Positions 1 to 7,865 of a DNA stretch of 32,440 nt are shown here, one piece after another. The stretch lies in the NCBI GenBank assembly GCA_023253795.1, contig JALRFG010000005.1, positions 1 through 32,440 of the forward strand, written 5' to 3'. Position 1 is the stretch's first letter. Each line of letters opens with the position of its first letter. The notes under the pieces are model-generated. The model was not told where the DNA came from. It saw nothing but the letters and a program-made list of their open reading frames with translations, and ran no database searches. The position numbers and the translations under genes are program-made. Origin of the DNA: Methylocystis sp. (lineage in GTDB: Bacteria; Pseudomonadota; Alphaproteobacteria; Rhizobiales; Beijerinckiaceae).

Positions 1-21
1 TGGCGGTCAAGCGGGGGAGCT

Positions 22-1107
22 ATGGGCACGGATTCTGACGGATCGGCGAAAAGCGGATTTTTTTCGCGCATGTTCGGCGGCGGCAAGGCGGCGGAGAAGC
101 CGGAAGCTCCGCAGACCGAGCCGGGCGACGCCCAACCCGCAGAGAAGGCTTCCTGGTGGTCGCGGCTCTCGGGCGGTCTTTCCCGCACGTCGCAGTCCAT
201 CGTTCAGGGCGTCGCCGACGTCTTCACCAAGCGCAAGCTCGACTCTCTGACTCTGGAAGAGCTGGAGGATGTGTTGCTGCGCGCCGATCTCGGCGTCGCC
301 GCCGCGACCCGGATCACGCAGGCCGTCGGCAAATCGCGTTATGAGAAGGATATCGATCCGGAAGCGGTGCGCCGCATTCTGGCGCGCGAGGTCGAGAGCG
401 TCCTGACGCCGGTGGCCATTCCCTTCGAGATCGACGCCGCCAAAAAACCATTCATCATTCTTGTCGTGGGCGTTAACGGCTCCGGCAAAACCACCACCAT
501 CGCCAAGCTCGCCTCGAAATGGACCGGCGAAGGCAAAAAGGTCGTGCTGGCTGCGGGCGACACATTCCGCGCCGCCGCCGTCGAGCAATTGCGGGTCTGG
601 GGAGAGCGGCTGGGCGCCGAGGTTGTCGCGGGATCGGAAGGCGCCGACGCCGCCGGTCTGGCGTTTGACGGCATTCGCCGCGCGCGCGAAAGCGACGCCG
701 ACATCCTGCTGATGGACACCGCCGGCCGTTTGCAAAACCGCACCGAACTGATGGCCGAGCTCGAAAAAATCGTTCGAGTCATGAAAAAAGCCGAGCCGGA
801 GTCGCCCCATGCGGTGCTGCTCGTGCTTGACGCCACTGTTGGTCAGAACGCGATCCAGCAGGTTGAAGTCTTCGAGCGGGTCGCCGGCGTGACAGGGTTG
901 GTGATGACCAAGCTCGATGGCACGGCGCGCGGCGGCATTCTCGTCGCTATCGCCGAAAAATTTGGCTTGCCGATCCACTACATCGGCGTGGGCGAAGGAC
1001 CGGAGGATCTGGAGCCTTTCGCGGCGGCCGATTTCGCGCGCGCCATCGCCGGGCTCGATGAACAGCAGGTCCTCGAACCCGTGTCTGAGCAGATCTCCGA
1101 GGGCTAA
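22..1107 (+). CDS. ftsY: Signal recognition particle receptor FtsY
   Basis: SRP GTPase NG domain: GVNGSGKTTTIAKLA (G1), DTFRAAAVEQL, DTAGRLQNRTELMAEL, TKLDGTARGG; acidic/variable N-terminal extension. Confidence 0.97.
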   Translation: MGTDSDGSAKSGFFSRMFGGGKAAEKPEAPQTEPGDAQPAEKASWWSRLSGGLSRTSQSIVQGVADVFTKRKLDSLTLEELEDVLLRADLGVAAATRITQAVGKSRYEKDIDPEAVRRILAREVESVLTPVAIPFEIDAAKKPFIILVVGVNGSGKTTTIAKLASKWTGEGKKVVLAAGDTFRAAAVEQLRVWGERLGAEVVAGSEGADAAGLAFDGIRRARESDADILLMDTAGRLQNRTELMAELEKIVRVMKKAEPESPHAVLLVLDATVGQNAIQQVEVFERVAGVTGLVMTKLDGTARGGILVAIAEKFGLPIHYIGVGEGPEDLEPFAAADFARAIAGLDEQQVLEPVSEQISEG

Positions 1108-1114
1108 GCGCTTC

Positions 1115-1744
1115 ATGAACGACAACGTCACCACCAAAGCCGCTGCTGCGCCGGCTCAGGATGCGCCCAAAAAGAAGCTGCATCCGGCGCTCAAATTCGT
1201 GCTCGAACTCGGGCCGGTCATCATCTTCTTTGTCGTTAACAGTAAATACGACATTTTCGCCGCCACGATCGTCCTGATGGTGAGCGTCGTGACGACTCTG
1301 GGGATTTCCTGGGCGATCACCCGCCATTTGCCGGCGATGCCGCTGGTCACCGCAGCGCTGGTGCTGGTGTTTGGAACGCTCACCGTCATTCTTCACGATG
1401 AAAACTTCATCAAGCTGAAGGTGACGATCCTTTATATGCTGTTGGGCGGCGCGCTGATCGGGGCGTTGTATTTTGGCAAATTGCTGCTGCCGATCGTGTT
1501 CGATATGGCGATCCACATGGATGACGCAGGGTGGCGCAAACTCACCTGGCGCTGGGGATTGTTCTTTTTCCTGCTGGCCGGATTGAACGAAATCTTCCGC
1601 CGCGTGCTGACGACGGACCAGTGGATGTATTTCAAGACATTCGGCATCCTGCCGTTAACGGTGGTGTTCGCGATCGCGCAGACGCCGCTGATCCTGCGGC
1701 ATGAAATTCCCGCCGAGTCGGACGACACTGACGCGCATTTCTAA
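1115..1744 (+). CDS. yciB: Inner membrane septation protein A (YciB/IspZ family)
   Basis: Internal ATG of ORF 917..1744; product MNDNVTTKAAAAPAQDAPKKKLHPALKFVLELGPVIIFFVVNSKYDIF..., multiple TM segments, WRWGLFFFLLAGLNEIFRR typical of the family; directly after ftsY. Confidence 0.9.
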   Translation: MNDNVTTKAAAAPAQDAPKKKLHPALKFVLELGPVIIFFVVNSKYDIFAATIVLMVSVVTTLGISWAITRHLPAMPLVTAALVLVFGTLTVILHDENFIKLKVTILYMLLGGALIGALYFGKLLLPIVFDMAIHMDDAGWRKLTWRWGLFFFLLAGLNEIFRRVLTTDQWMYFKTFGILPLTVVFAIAQTPLILRHEIPAESDDTDAHF

Positions 1745-1780
1745 AGGGCGGCGCGGGTAGGATTTCATTAACGTTACCTG

Positions 1781-1848
1781 TTAACCGAAGGCTAACCATA
1801 AAAACGGCTTTTCGTTTACGATAAATATTCATGGTTTATTTTAACCAT
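1781..1848. promoter_or_regulatory. Cluster of CtrA-like sites: TTAA-N7-CTAAC (1781-1796), CTAACCAT (1792-1799), exact TTAACCAT (1841-1848)
   Basis: Read directly; resembles the alphaproteobacterial CtrA motifs TTAA-N7-TTAAC and TTAACCAT; intergenic, upstream of the L,D-transpeptidase. Confidence 0.4.
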
Positions 1849-1903
1849 GTTGTTCGTTGAGTCTCGTTCGTATGACGAGGCGATAGCCGTATGGTTCCCG
1901 GTC

Positions 1904-2659
1904 ATGAGCGTTAAACTTGCGTCCTTGCGTTTCGCCGCGCGTCTTGTTGCGTCCGTCGTTCTCGTCACAGTCCTTCCCGGCTTCGGCGTCGACGCCGCCC
2001 ACGCCGATCCCTATGCGCAGTCCGCTGCGCCGGAATTGCCTGATCCGGCCTATATCCCGTCAAGCGGCGGCATTCTGGATGATCTCTTCGGCGAGACGTC
2101 TGGTCCCTACGCCTATTATGCGGAGCCGGAGGACGCCTCAGCGGCGTCTGCGCGGTCGGCGTCCGTCGCCTCGGGGGGGGCGGATGCTGAGTCCGGCATG
2201 GCGCGCGGCGTCATCGATTCCGCCTTCCTGCGCGCTGAGGTCGATTATCGCACCTCGGAGCGTCCCGGCACTCTGGTGGTCGATACGCCGAACCGTTACC
2301 TCTACCTTGTCCAGAACGATGGCCGCGCCATCCGCTATGGCATCGGCGTTGGCCGGCCGGGATTTGAATGGTCGGGCGTTAAAAGCGTCAGCCGCAAGTC
2401 GGAATGGCCGGATTGGACGCCGCCCCCGGAAATGCTGAAGCGTCGGCCCGATCTGCCGCATCATATGCGCGGCGGCCCGGATAATCCGCTCGGCGCGCGG
2501 GCGCTGTATCTGGGCGGCTCGATGTATCGGATCCATGGCACCAATGAGCCGGACACCATTGGCCATAATGTCTCGTCAGGCTGCATTCGCATGATGAACG
2601 AGGATGTGGTCGATCTCTACAGCCGCGTTCATGTCGGCACCAAGGTCGTGGTGCGCTGA
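1904..2659 (+). CDS. Exported L,D-transpeptidase (YkuD/ErfK family)
   Basis: Catalytic motif YRIHGTNEPDTIGHNVSSGCIRMMNEDVVDLY (HGT...SxGCIRM); N-terminal hydrophobic signal. Start at 1904 (MSVKLASLRF) preferred; the longest ORF opens at 1847. Confidence 0.93.
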   Translation: MSVKLASLRFAARLVASVVLVTVLPGFGVDAAHADPYAQSAAPELPDPAYIPSSGGILDDLFGETSGPYAYYAEPEDASAASARSASVASGGADAESGMARGVIDSAFLRAEVDYRTSERPGTLVVDTPNRYLYLVQNDGRAIRYGIGVGRPGFEWSGVKSVSRKSEWPDWTPPPEMLKRRPDLPHHMRGGPDNPLGARALYLGGSMYRIHGTNEPDTIGHNVSSGCIRMMNEDVVDLYSRVHVGTKVVVR

Positions 2660-2665
2660 TTGAGG

Positions 2666-2697
2666 GAAGCGCCGGCGCTTGCAATCGCCGGCGCTTC
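2666..2697. terminator. Perfect 12-bp stem hairpin after the L,D-transpeptidase gene (terminator-like, no T-tract)
   Basis: GAAGCGCCGGCG-cttgcaat-CGCCGGCGCTTC, 7 nt after the stop codon. Confidence 0.45.
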
Positions 2698-2730
2698 GCG
2701 TCATGACAAAGATGGTCATGTTTGCAATGG

Positions 2731-2883
2731 ATGATTGCCGTGCCAAGCCTGTCTCGATTCCTGATCCTTGTTTGTCTCGCGGCCGCGCTCGTTTACGGAA
2801 CGATGCAGGCGATTGTCGCGGCGGTGACGCCGCAGCCACGCGAAATGACTTATTCGATCCCCGCACAAAAACTGATCAAATAG
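2731..2883 (+). CDS. Small single-TM membrane protein, 50 aa (not in the supplied ORF track)
   Basis: Read from sequence: MIAVPSLSRFLILVCLAAALVYGTMQAIVAAVTPQPREMTYSIPAQKLIK*; TM helix plus polar tail; stop 10 nt upstream of the recombinase start. Confidence 0.7.
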   Translation: MIAVPSLSRFLILVCLAAALVYGTMQAIVAAVTPQPREMTYSIPAQKLIK

Positions 2884-2893
2884 GGCGCGCGGC

Positions 2894-3835
2894 ATGAGCC
2901 GGCGCGCCTTTCGTCATCTCGACGCCTATCTGGACATGCTCGCCGCCGAGCGCGGCGCGGCGCGCAATACGCAAGACTCCTACCGTCGCGATCTCACCGA
3001 TTATTACGCCTTTCTCGCCTCGCGCGACGCCGATGCGTTATCCGCCGCGAGCGAGGATTTGCGCGCCTATGTCGCGTCACTTGCGCAGCGCAGCCTGTCA
3101 TCGGCGACGGTGGCGCGGCGCGTTTCGGCGCTGCGGCAATTTCATAAATTCCTGTTTGTCGAGAAAATGCGCGCCGACGATCCGGCGGCGACGCTGGAAG
3201 GTCCGCGCAAGCCGCGCAGCGCGCCCGGCGTGATGTCGGTCGCCGAGGTCGATCGGCTGCTGGCGGTTTCGCGCGAGGGCCTCGACGACGCCAAACGACC
3301 ACTCCGCGAGCGGCTCCGCGCGGCGCGGCTTTATGCGCTGCTGGAGACGCTTTACGCGACGGGCCTCCGCGTCTCGGAACTGGTGTCGCTGCCCAAAAGC
3401 GCGGCGCGTGTTCGTGAAGCCTTTATCGTCGTGCGCGGCAAGGGCGGCCGCGAACGCCTGACGCCGCTCACCGCGCGCGCCAAAACGGCGCTCTCCGCCT
3501 ACCGCGATTTGCTGGAGGCGTCGGCGCCGGGGTTGGCGGCAGGGCCATTTCTTTTTCCCGCCGACAGCGACAGCGGCCATCTGACAAGACAAGCGTTTGC
3601 GCGCGATCTCAAGGCGCTCGCCGGCGCCGCCGGACTGGCCGCCGCGCAGGTCCATCCGCATGCGCTGCGCCACGCCTTCGCCAGCCATCTGCTGCAAAAC
3701 GGCGCGGATTTGCGCATCGTGCAGGAATTGCTCGGCCACGCCGATATTTCGACGACGCAGATCTACACCCATGTGCTCGACGAGCGGATGCGCGCCATGG
3801 TGCGCGACCTGCATCCGCTGGCCGAAGACGCATAG
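2894..3835 (+). CDS. xerD: Site-specific tyrosine recombinase XerD/XerC
   Basis: N-terminal SAM-like domain plus catalytic ATGLRVSELVSL, HALRHAFASHLLQNGADLRIVQELLGHADISTTQIYTHV. Confidence 0.93.
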   Translation: MSRRAFRHLDAYLDMLAAERGAARNTQDSYRRDLTDYYAFLASRDADALSAASEDLRAYVASLAQRSLSSATVARRVSALRQFHKFLFVEKMRADDPAATLEGPRKPRSAPGVMSVAEVDRLLAVSREGLDDAKRPLRERLRAARLYALLETLYATGLRVSELVSLPKSAARVREAFIVVRGKGGRERLTPLTARAKTALSAYRDLLEASAPGLAAGPFLFPADSDSGHLTRQAFARDLKALAGAAGLAAAQVHPHALRHAFASHLLQNGADLRIVQELLGHADISTTQIYTHVLDERMRAMVRDLHPLAEDA

Positions 3836-3862
3836 ACCGGCAAGCCTGAGAGCCTGTGGGGA

Positions 3863-5002
3863 TTATTTGGCGCGGCAGTTCATAGATTCGGCATAATCGA
3901 CCAGCGCCTTCTGCCTTTCGACTGGAAACTGTTTTTTGACATTTTTGTATGCCGCCGTGATGATACGTTGATTTTCTGCGCGCGGCGACGAGAAATGAGC
4001 AGCTGAAATCACGCCTTTGCCTTTGGAAACATTGAAAGCGATGTCCGGGGCCGGGCAGGCGCGAAACAATTTCGTCAGATCCAGTCGGCGCATCTCCGGA
4101 TTGTCCCGCGTTCGCCACTCGACCCATCGTTCGGCTGGCGAGAACACAATGCTCCATTGTGTCGCGGAAGGCGGCTGGCCGCCGAACGCTGAAAGCACGT
4201 CGCTGACCTGAAAATCTACGCGGGTTTTCTCCAGCATGTCGTGCAGACGTTGGGCGCCGAGGTTGCGTGAATCCGCTATGCCAGCGCGTTGCAAGAGCCA
4301 GGCGGCGCGCGTATAGGCGTCGAGCGAATTTTTATCGTCTGACAAATCGGCGAATTCTTCGGTGTTCAACGCCAATGCGGCATGATGTTTCGATCGGATC
4401 AATGTGCTGTTGGTGATCGCCGCCGGTTCGAAGTCAGCGCCACGCTTTGCGATCCGCATGCCGATCTCGTCGAAATCGATGAGCGCGCAAGCGCCGGATG
4501 CTTCGCATACGACATAATGCAGGCTGGCGTAGTCTTGATGAATAGGAGTCGCCGCGAGGCTTCTTTGGACATCGGCGACGCTCTCGGCCGTGTCGAGCTG
4601 ATACTGAATCCATTGCAGTTCATTCAGAGAAGCCGTCTCGCGACGGTTAACCTTCGGATAGCTGGCGTCCTTGTTCCAGAGGCCCTGAATGGTCAGCCCT
4701 TTTTCATTCATGCCTGAAATTGGCAGTTCCTTGCCGAATTGCGCGAACGCGACGCTCGAATATTTGGCGCGCCAATGCAGGGCGCGCTCATCGCCCTCGG
4801 CGAGAGAGGTTTTCTCCTTGCCGGAAGCGTTGACGAAAATCGCCCCGTCGCCAAGCGCGAAGTCATAGTTTTGGCCCAGCAACGATCGTGGACCCTCGCC
4901 AATGATCATCGATATGCAAGCCATAGCGGCGCTCGCGAGCGGAATAGAGACCGCGATGGCGAATGTCTTTAATTTTGTTTTTATGGAGAATTTTGGCGTC
5001 AT
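3863..5002 (-). CDS. Exported choloylglycine hydrolase / penicillin V acylase family Ntn-hydrolase
   Basis: Signal peptide ...IPLASAAMA followed by CISMIIGEGPRSLLGQNYDF (N-terminal nucleophile Cys), GMNEKGLTIQGLW, LHYVVCEASGACALIDF. Confidence 0.85.
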   Translation of the reverse strand: MTPKFSIKTKLKTFAIAVSIPLASAAMACISMIIGEGPRSLLGQNYDFALGDGAIFVNASGKEKTSLAEGDERALHWRAKYSSVAFAQFGKELPISGMNEKGLTIQGLWNKDASYPKVNRRETASLNELQWIQYQLDTAESVADVQRSLAATPIHQDYASLHYVVCEASGACALIDFDEIGMRIAKRGADFEPAAITNSTLIRSKHHAALALNTEEFADLSDDKNSLDAYTRAAWLLQRAGIADSRNLGAQRLHDMLEKTRVDFQVSDVLSAFGGQPPSATQWSIVFSPAERWVEWRTRDNPEMRRLDLTKLFRACPAPDIAFNVSKGKGVISAAHFSSPRAENQRIITAAYKNVKKQFPVERQKALVDYAESMNCRAK

Positions 5003-5047
5003 GAGAGAAACGGCCCGGGGTTGCGCTCGCTAAATGTCGACGCCATA

Positions 5048-5081
5048 ATATATCTGTTAGATATATAGTCCAGATATATCT
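5048..5081. promoter_or_regulatory. Candidate operator: ATATATCT-gtt-AGATATAT plus palindrome AGATATATCT
   Basis: Perfect 8-bp inverted repeat (5048-5066) and perfect 10-bp palindrome (5072-5081) in the divergent intergenic region between the acylase and PadR genes. Confidence 0.65.
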
Positions 5082-5117
5082 TGATTTATGCGCGCGCGCG
5101 TCATCTGAGTTTTAACC

Positions 5118-5726
5118 ATGACGATTTCCGAGTCCGGCGACCGCCGATCCAACCGTACCCGCTACATCGTGTTGGGCATTCTCGCCCGAGGGCCCGCGAG
5201 CGGCTACGACGTCGCCTGCGCCGTGCGTGACAGCACCGGCTATTTCTGGAGCGAGGGATTTGGCCAAATCTATCCGTCCATGAAGCAACTGGCGGCGGAA
5301 GGATTGATCCGTCCCTGCAATGCGCCGGTCCAGCCGAACGGAAAAGCAAAGGAAAGTCGTCGTCGCAAAACTCTTTTTGAACTGACGCCGGAAGGCGAGA
5401 AGTTTCTCGACGCCTGGCTTGCAGAGCCTTATCAGCCCGCCGTCGAACGCAATGAAATGCTGCTCAAGATTTTTTTCAGTGCTCGACTGAATGCGGACAT
5501 TGCGACAAGACATTTCATGCAGGCGATACAAGAGGCGCAAGCCGCCGCGAGAGTGCTGACGACTTTGGAAGAAGAACTAGTTGCGAGATTGCCCGACCCG
5601 GCGGCGCGCTTTTTTTACGAGGCGACAATCCGATATGGACAAAAAGCGGCGCAGGCTCAGGAAGAATGGAGCAGGGAGATGATGCAGGGCCTGAAGGGCG
5701 TGATCAAATCTCCAAAACGCCAGTAG
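5118..5726 (+). CDS. PadR family transcriptional regulator
   Basis: YIVLGILARGPASGYDVACAVRDSTGYFWSEGFGQIYPSMKQLAAEGLI...LTPEGEKFLDAWL winged helix; C-terminal helical domain. Confidence 0.93.
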   Translation: MTISESGDRRSNRTRYIVLGILARGPASGYDVACAVRDSTGYFWSEGFGQIYPSMKQLAAEGLIRPCNAPVQPNGKAKESRRRKTLFELTPEGEKFLDAWLAEPYQPAVERNEMLLKIFFSARLNADIATRHFMQAIQEAQAAARVLTTLEEELVARLPDPAARFFYEATIRYGQKAAQAQEEWSREMMQGLKGVIKSPKRQ

Positions 5727-5935
5727 TCGCAGCGCAGGCTCGTTGTGACGTCGTCGATATGCGAACTATAATTAGATTGACCCCTGTAACGCACTGGGTT
5801 ACTGGAAATACGCTGCGTCGCAGCATGAGGCGCTCCAGCCGCGTAATTCGGAACAAGCCGTTTCAGGCGTCCGACCCCCGCTGTCCTGTCTCCAAATCCC
5901 TGAAAGACGGCCCGATACGCGGGGTTTGTCCTTGA

Positions 5936-5971
5936 TTGCCCGCCGACGGTTCAACCGGACGGCGCGGGCAA
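5936..5971 (+). other. Extended hairpin in the leader of the DEAD-box helicase gene
   Basis: TTGCCCG...CGGGCAA outer stem with inner CCG/CGG and CGGT-tca-ACCG pairing; ends 16 nt before the TTG start. Confidence 0.4.
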
Positions 5972-5987
5972 ACGCGAAAGTATTGCC

Positions 5988-7355
5988 TTGACCCAGTTTT
6001 CCGATCTCGGCCTCGCCGAGATTCTGCTCCGCGCTCTCGAACGCGAGGGCTATGAAAAGCCTACCTCGATCCAGACGCAGGCCATCCCTTATCTGATGCA
6101 GGGACGCGACCTGCAGGGCATCGCCCAGACCGGCACCGGCAAGACGGCGGCCTTCGCGCTGCCGATCCTGAACCGTCTGGCGGAAGATCGTCGCCGGCCG
6201 ACGCCCTTCACCACGCGCGCGCTTGTGCTGGCGCCTACGCGCGAACTGGCGGCGCAGATCGCCGACAGTTTCCGCGCCTATGGCCAGTTCATGCGTCCCA
6301 GCGTCGGCGTGATTTTCGGCGGCGTGTCGCATCGTCCGCAAATCGAGATGCTGTCGCGTGGTCTGGACGTTCTGGTGGCGACGCCGGGACGTCTGCTCGA
6401 TCACATCGCCTCGGGCCGGTTCAAGCCGGCGACCACCGAGTTTCTCGTGCTCGACGAAGCCGATCACATGCTCGATCTCGGCTTCATCGTACCGATCCGG
6501 CATATTGTCTCCAAACTTTCCAAAAACCGGCAGACGCTGTTGTTTTCGGCGACCATGCCGAAGGAAATCGCCTCTCTCGCGCATGATTTGCTGAAGGATC
6601 CCGCGCATGTGGCGGTGACGCCGGTGGCGACGACCGCCGAGCGCGTCGCGCAGCATGTTTATCTTGTCGATGGCGGCGCCAAACGCGAGTTGCTGGTCGA
6701 ATTGATGGGTAATCCCGATCTGTCGCGCGCGATTGTCTTCACGCGCACCAAGCGCGGCGCCGATAAGGTCGCGCAGCATCTGGAAGGCGCCGGCGTCGGC
6801 GCCGACGCCATTCACGGCAATAAAAGCCAGAGCCAGCGTCAGCGTGCGCTCGACGCCTTTCGTCGCGGCCAGACGCGCGTGCTTGTCGCCACCGACATCG
6901 CCGCGCGCGGCATCGACGTCGATGGCGTGAGCCATGTCGTGAATTACGAACTGCCGGAAACGCCGGAAGCCTATGTGCACCGGATTGGCCGCACCGCGCG
7001 CGCCGGAGCCTCCGGGCAGGCGATCTCGCTGTGCGACAATGGCGAGCGCCAGCTACTGCGGGCCATCGAAAAGCTGACTCGTCAGAGCCTGCCGTTCACC
7101 GACCGGCGCAGCCCAGGCGGACGACAGGAAGAGAGCGCCGAGCGGCCGCAGGGGAAAAATACGCGCGGTAACCCGCAGGCGAAGCGCAACGCACCGGCGC
7201 GTCCGCGTCGCGATGCGCCGCGCGTCGACGCCAAAGCCCCCGGCACCAAGCCGCCGGGCGCGAAAGCGCGGCCTGATAATCGTGAGGAAGCCAGCGGCGG
7301 GTTTCGTTCTCGTCCGCGTCGCGCCCCCCGCCGGGAAGCGCGCGCCACAAGCTGA
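5988..7355 (+). CDS. rhlE: DEAD/DEAH-box RNA helicase (RhlE-like), TTG start, basic C-terminal tail
   Basis: AQTGTGKTAAF, PTRELAAQ, TPGRLLD, VLDEADHMLD, SATMP, HRIGRTARAG; Arg/Lys/Pro-rich C-terminal extension. Confidence 0.95.
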   Translation: MTQFSDLGLAEILLRALEREGYEKPTSIQTQAIPYLMQGRDLQGIAQTGTGKTAAFALPILNRLAEDRRRPTPFTTRALVLAPTRELAAQIADSFRAYGQFMRPSVGVIFGGVSHRPQIEMLSRGLDVLVATPGRLLDHIASGRFKPATTEFLVLDEADHMLDLGFIVPIRHIVSKLSKNRQTLLFSATMPKEIASLAHDLLKDPAHVAVTPVATTAERVAQHVYLVDGGAKRELLVELMGNPDLSRAIVFTRTKRGADKVAQHLEGAGVGADAIHGNKSQSQRQRALDAFRRGQTRVLVATDIAARGIDVDGVSHVVNYELPETPEAYVHRIGRTARAGASGQAISLCDNGERQLLRAIEKLTRQSLPFTDRRSPGGRQEESAERPQGKNTRGNPQAKRNAPARPRRDAPRVDAKAPGTKPPGAKARPDNREEASGGFRSRPRRAPRREARATS

Positions 7356-7362
7356 AAAACAA

Positions 7363-7389
7363 AGGACCGCGCCCGAAAGGCGCGGTCCT
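7363..7389. terminator. Bidirectional-type terminator hairpin between convergent genes
   Basis: AGGACCGCGCC-cgaaa-GGCGCGGTCCT perfect 11-bp stem; A-rich 5' flank gives a T-tract on the minus strand. Confidence 0.7.
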
Positions 7390-7408
7390 CGCATTTTCAG
7401 GGTTAGGG

Positions 7409-7714
7409 TTATTTGCCGTTGTTATACCAGCCGGTCGCGTAGCCGGCGCGATAGGAGGCCTGGAAGCGCGGATCAAACTCGCTTTCATGGCGGCGGAAGG
7501 AATCCGTCTGTCCCGCCGAGCGGTCGGCGAGACCCGCTTTGATGCCGTCCTTATAGGCGTCGCATTCCGCGCCCGAGAGCCCGCCCGGACAACCCGCGCC
7601 GCCACCGCCTGCGCTTCGCGGCGCGGAGACGGGCGTGGCGAGCGGCGGCGTCGCGGCCTGATTGCAGGCGCTCAGCAGGGCTGCGAGGACGAGACAGAAA
7701 TGCAGACGCTTCAT
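7409..7714 (-). CDS. Putative small lipoprotein
   Basis: MKRLHFCLVLAALLSACNQAATPP: lipobox LSAC; the mature region (YKDGIKAGLADR, FQASYRAGYATGWY) is Gly/Tyr patterned. Confidence 0.7.
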   Translation of the reverse strand: MKRLHFCLVLAALLSACNQAATPPLATPVSAPRSAGGGGAGCPGGLSGAECDAYKDGIKAGLADRSAGQTDSFRRHESEFDPRFQASYRAGYATGWYNNGK

Positions 7715-7865
7715 ATGCGCTCCCAATAGACGGCTGCGGCCAATAGGCGCCGCAAGAATACATTCGGCATTATCGAAACAACTGGTTAAGGAAAATGCTA
7801 CATCTCCGTCAGGAGATCGTCCCCATGCGCCGGGCGCGCTGTCAGGGACGGGAAGGAGCAGGGGA

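Noticed and set aside
7-1137. Long minus-strand ORF (376 aa) opposite ftsY
   Set aside because: Exactly antisense to a confidently identified gene; Arg/Gly/His/Ala-rich composition typical of shadow ORFs in GC-rich DNA
2679-2897. 72-aa ORF MQSPALRVMTKMVMF...
   Set aside because: Overlaps the better-supported 50-aa membrane sORF in another frame; no hydrophobic or domain pattern
5666-5935. 89-aa ORF after padR
   Set aside because: Overlaps the padR end, basic random-looking composition, no ribosome binding site; region more likely leader/promoter of the helicase gene
5799-6980. 393-aa minus-strand ORF opposite the DEAD-box helicase
   Set aside because: Antisense shadow of conserved helicase codons; no recognisable motif
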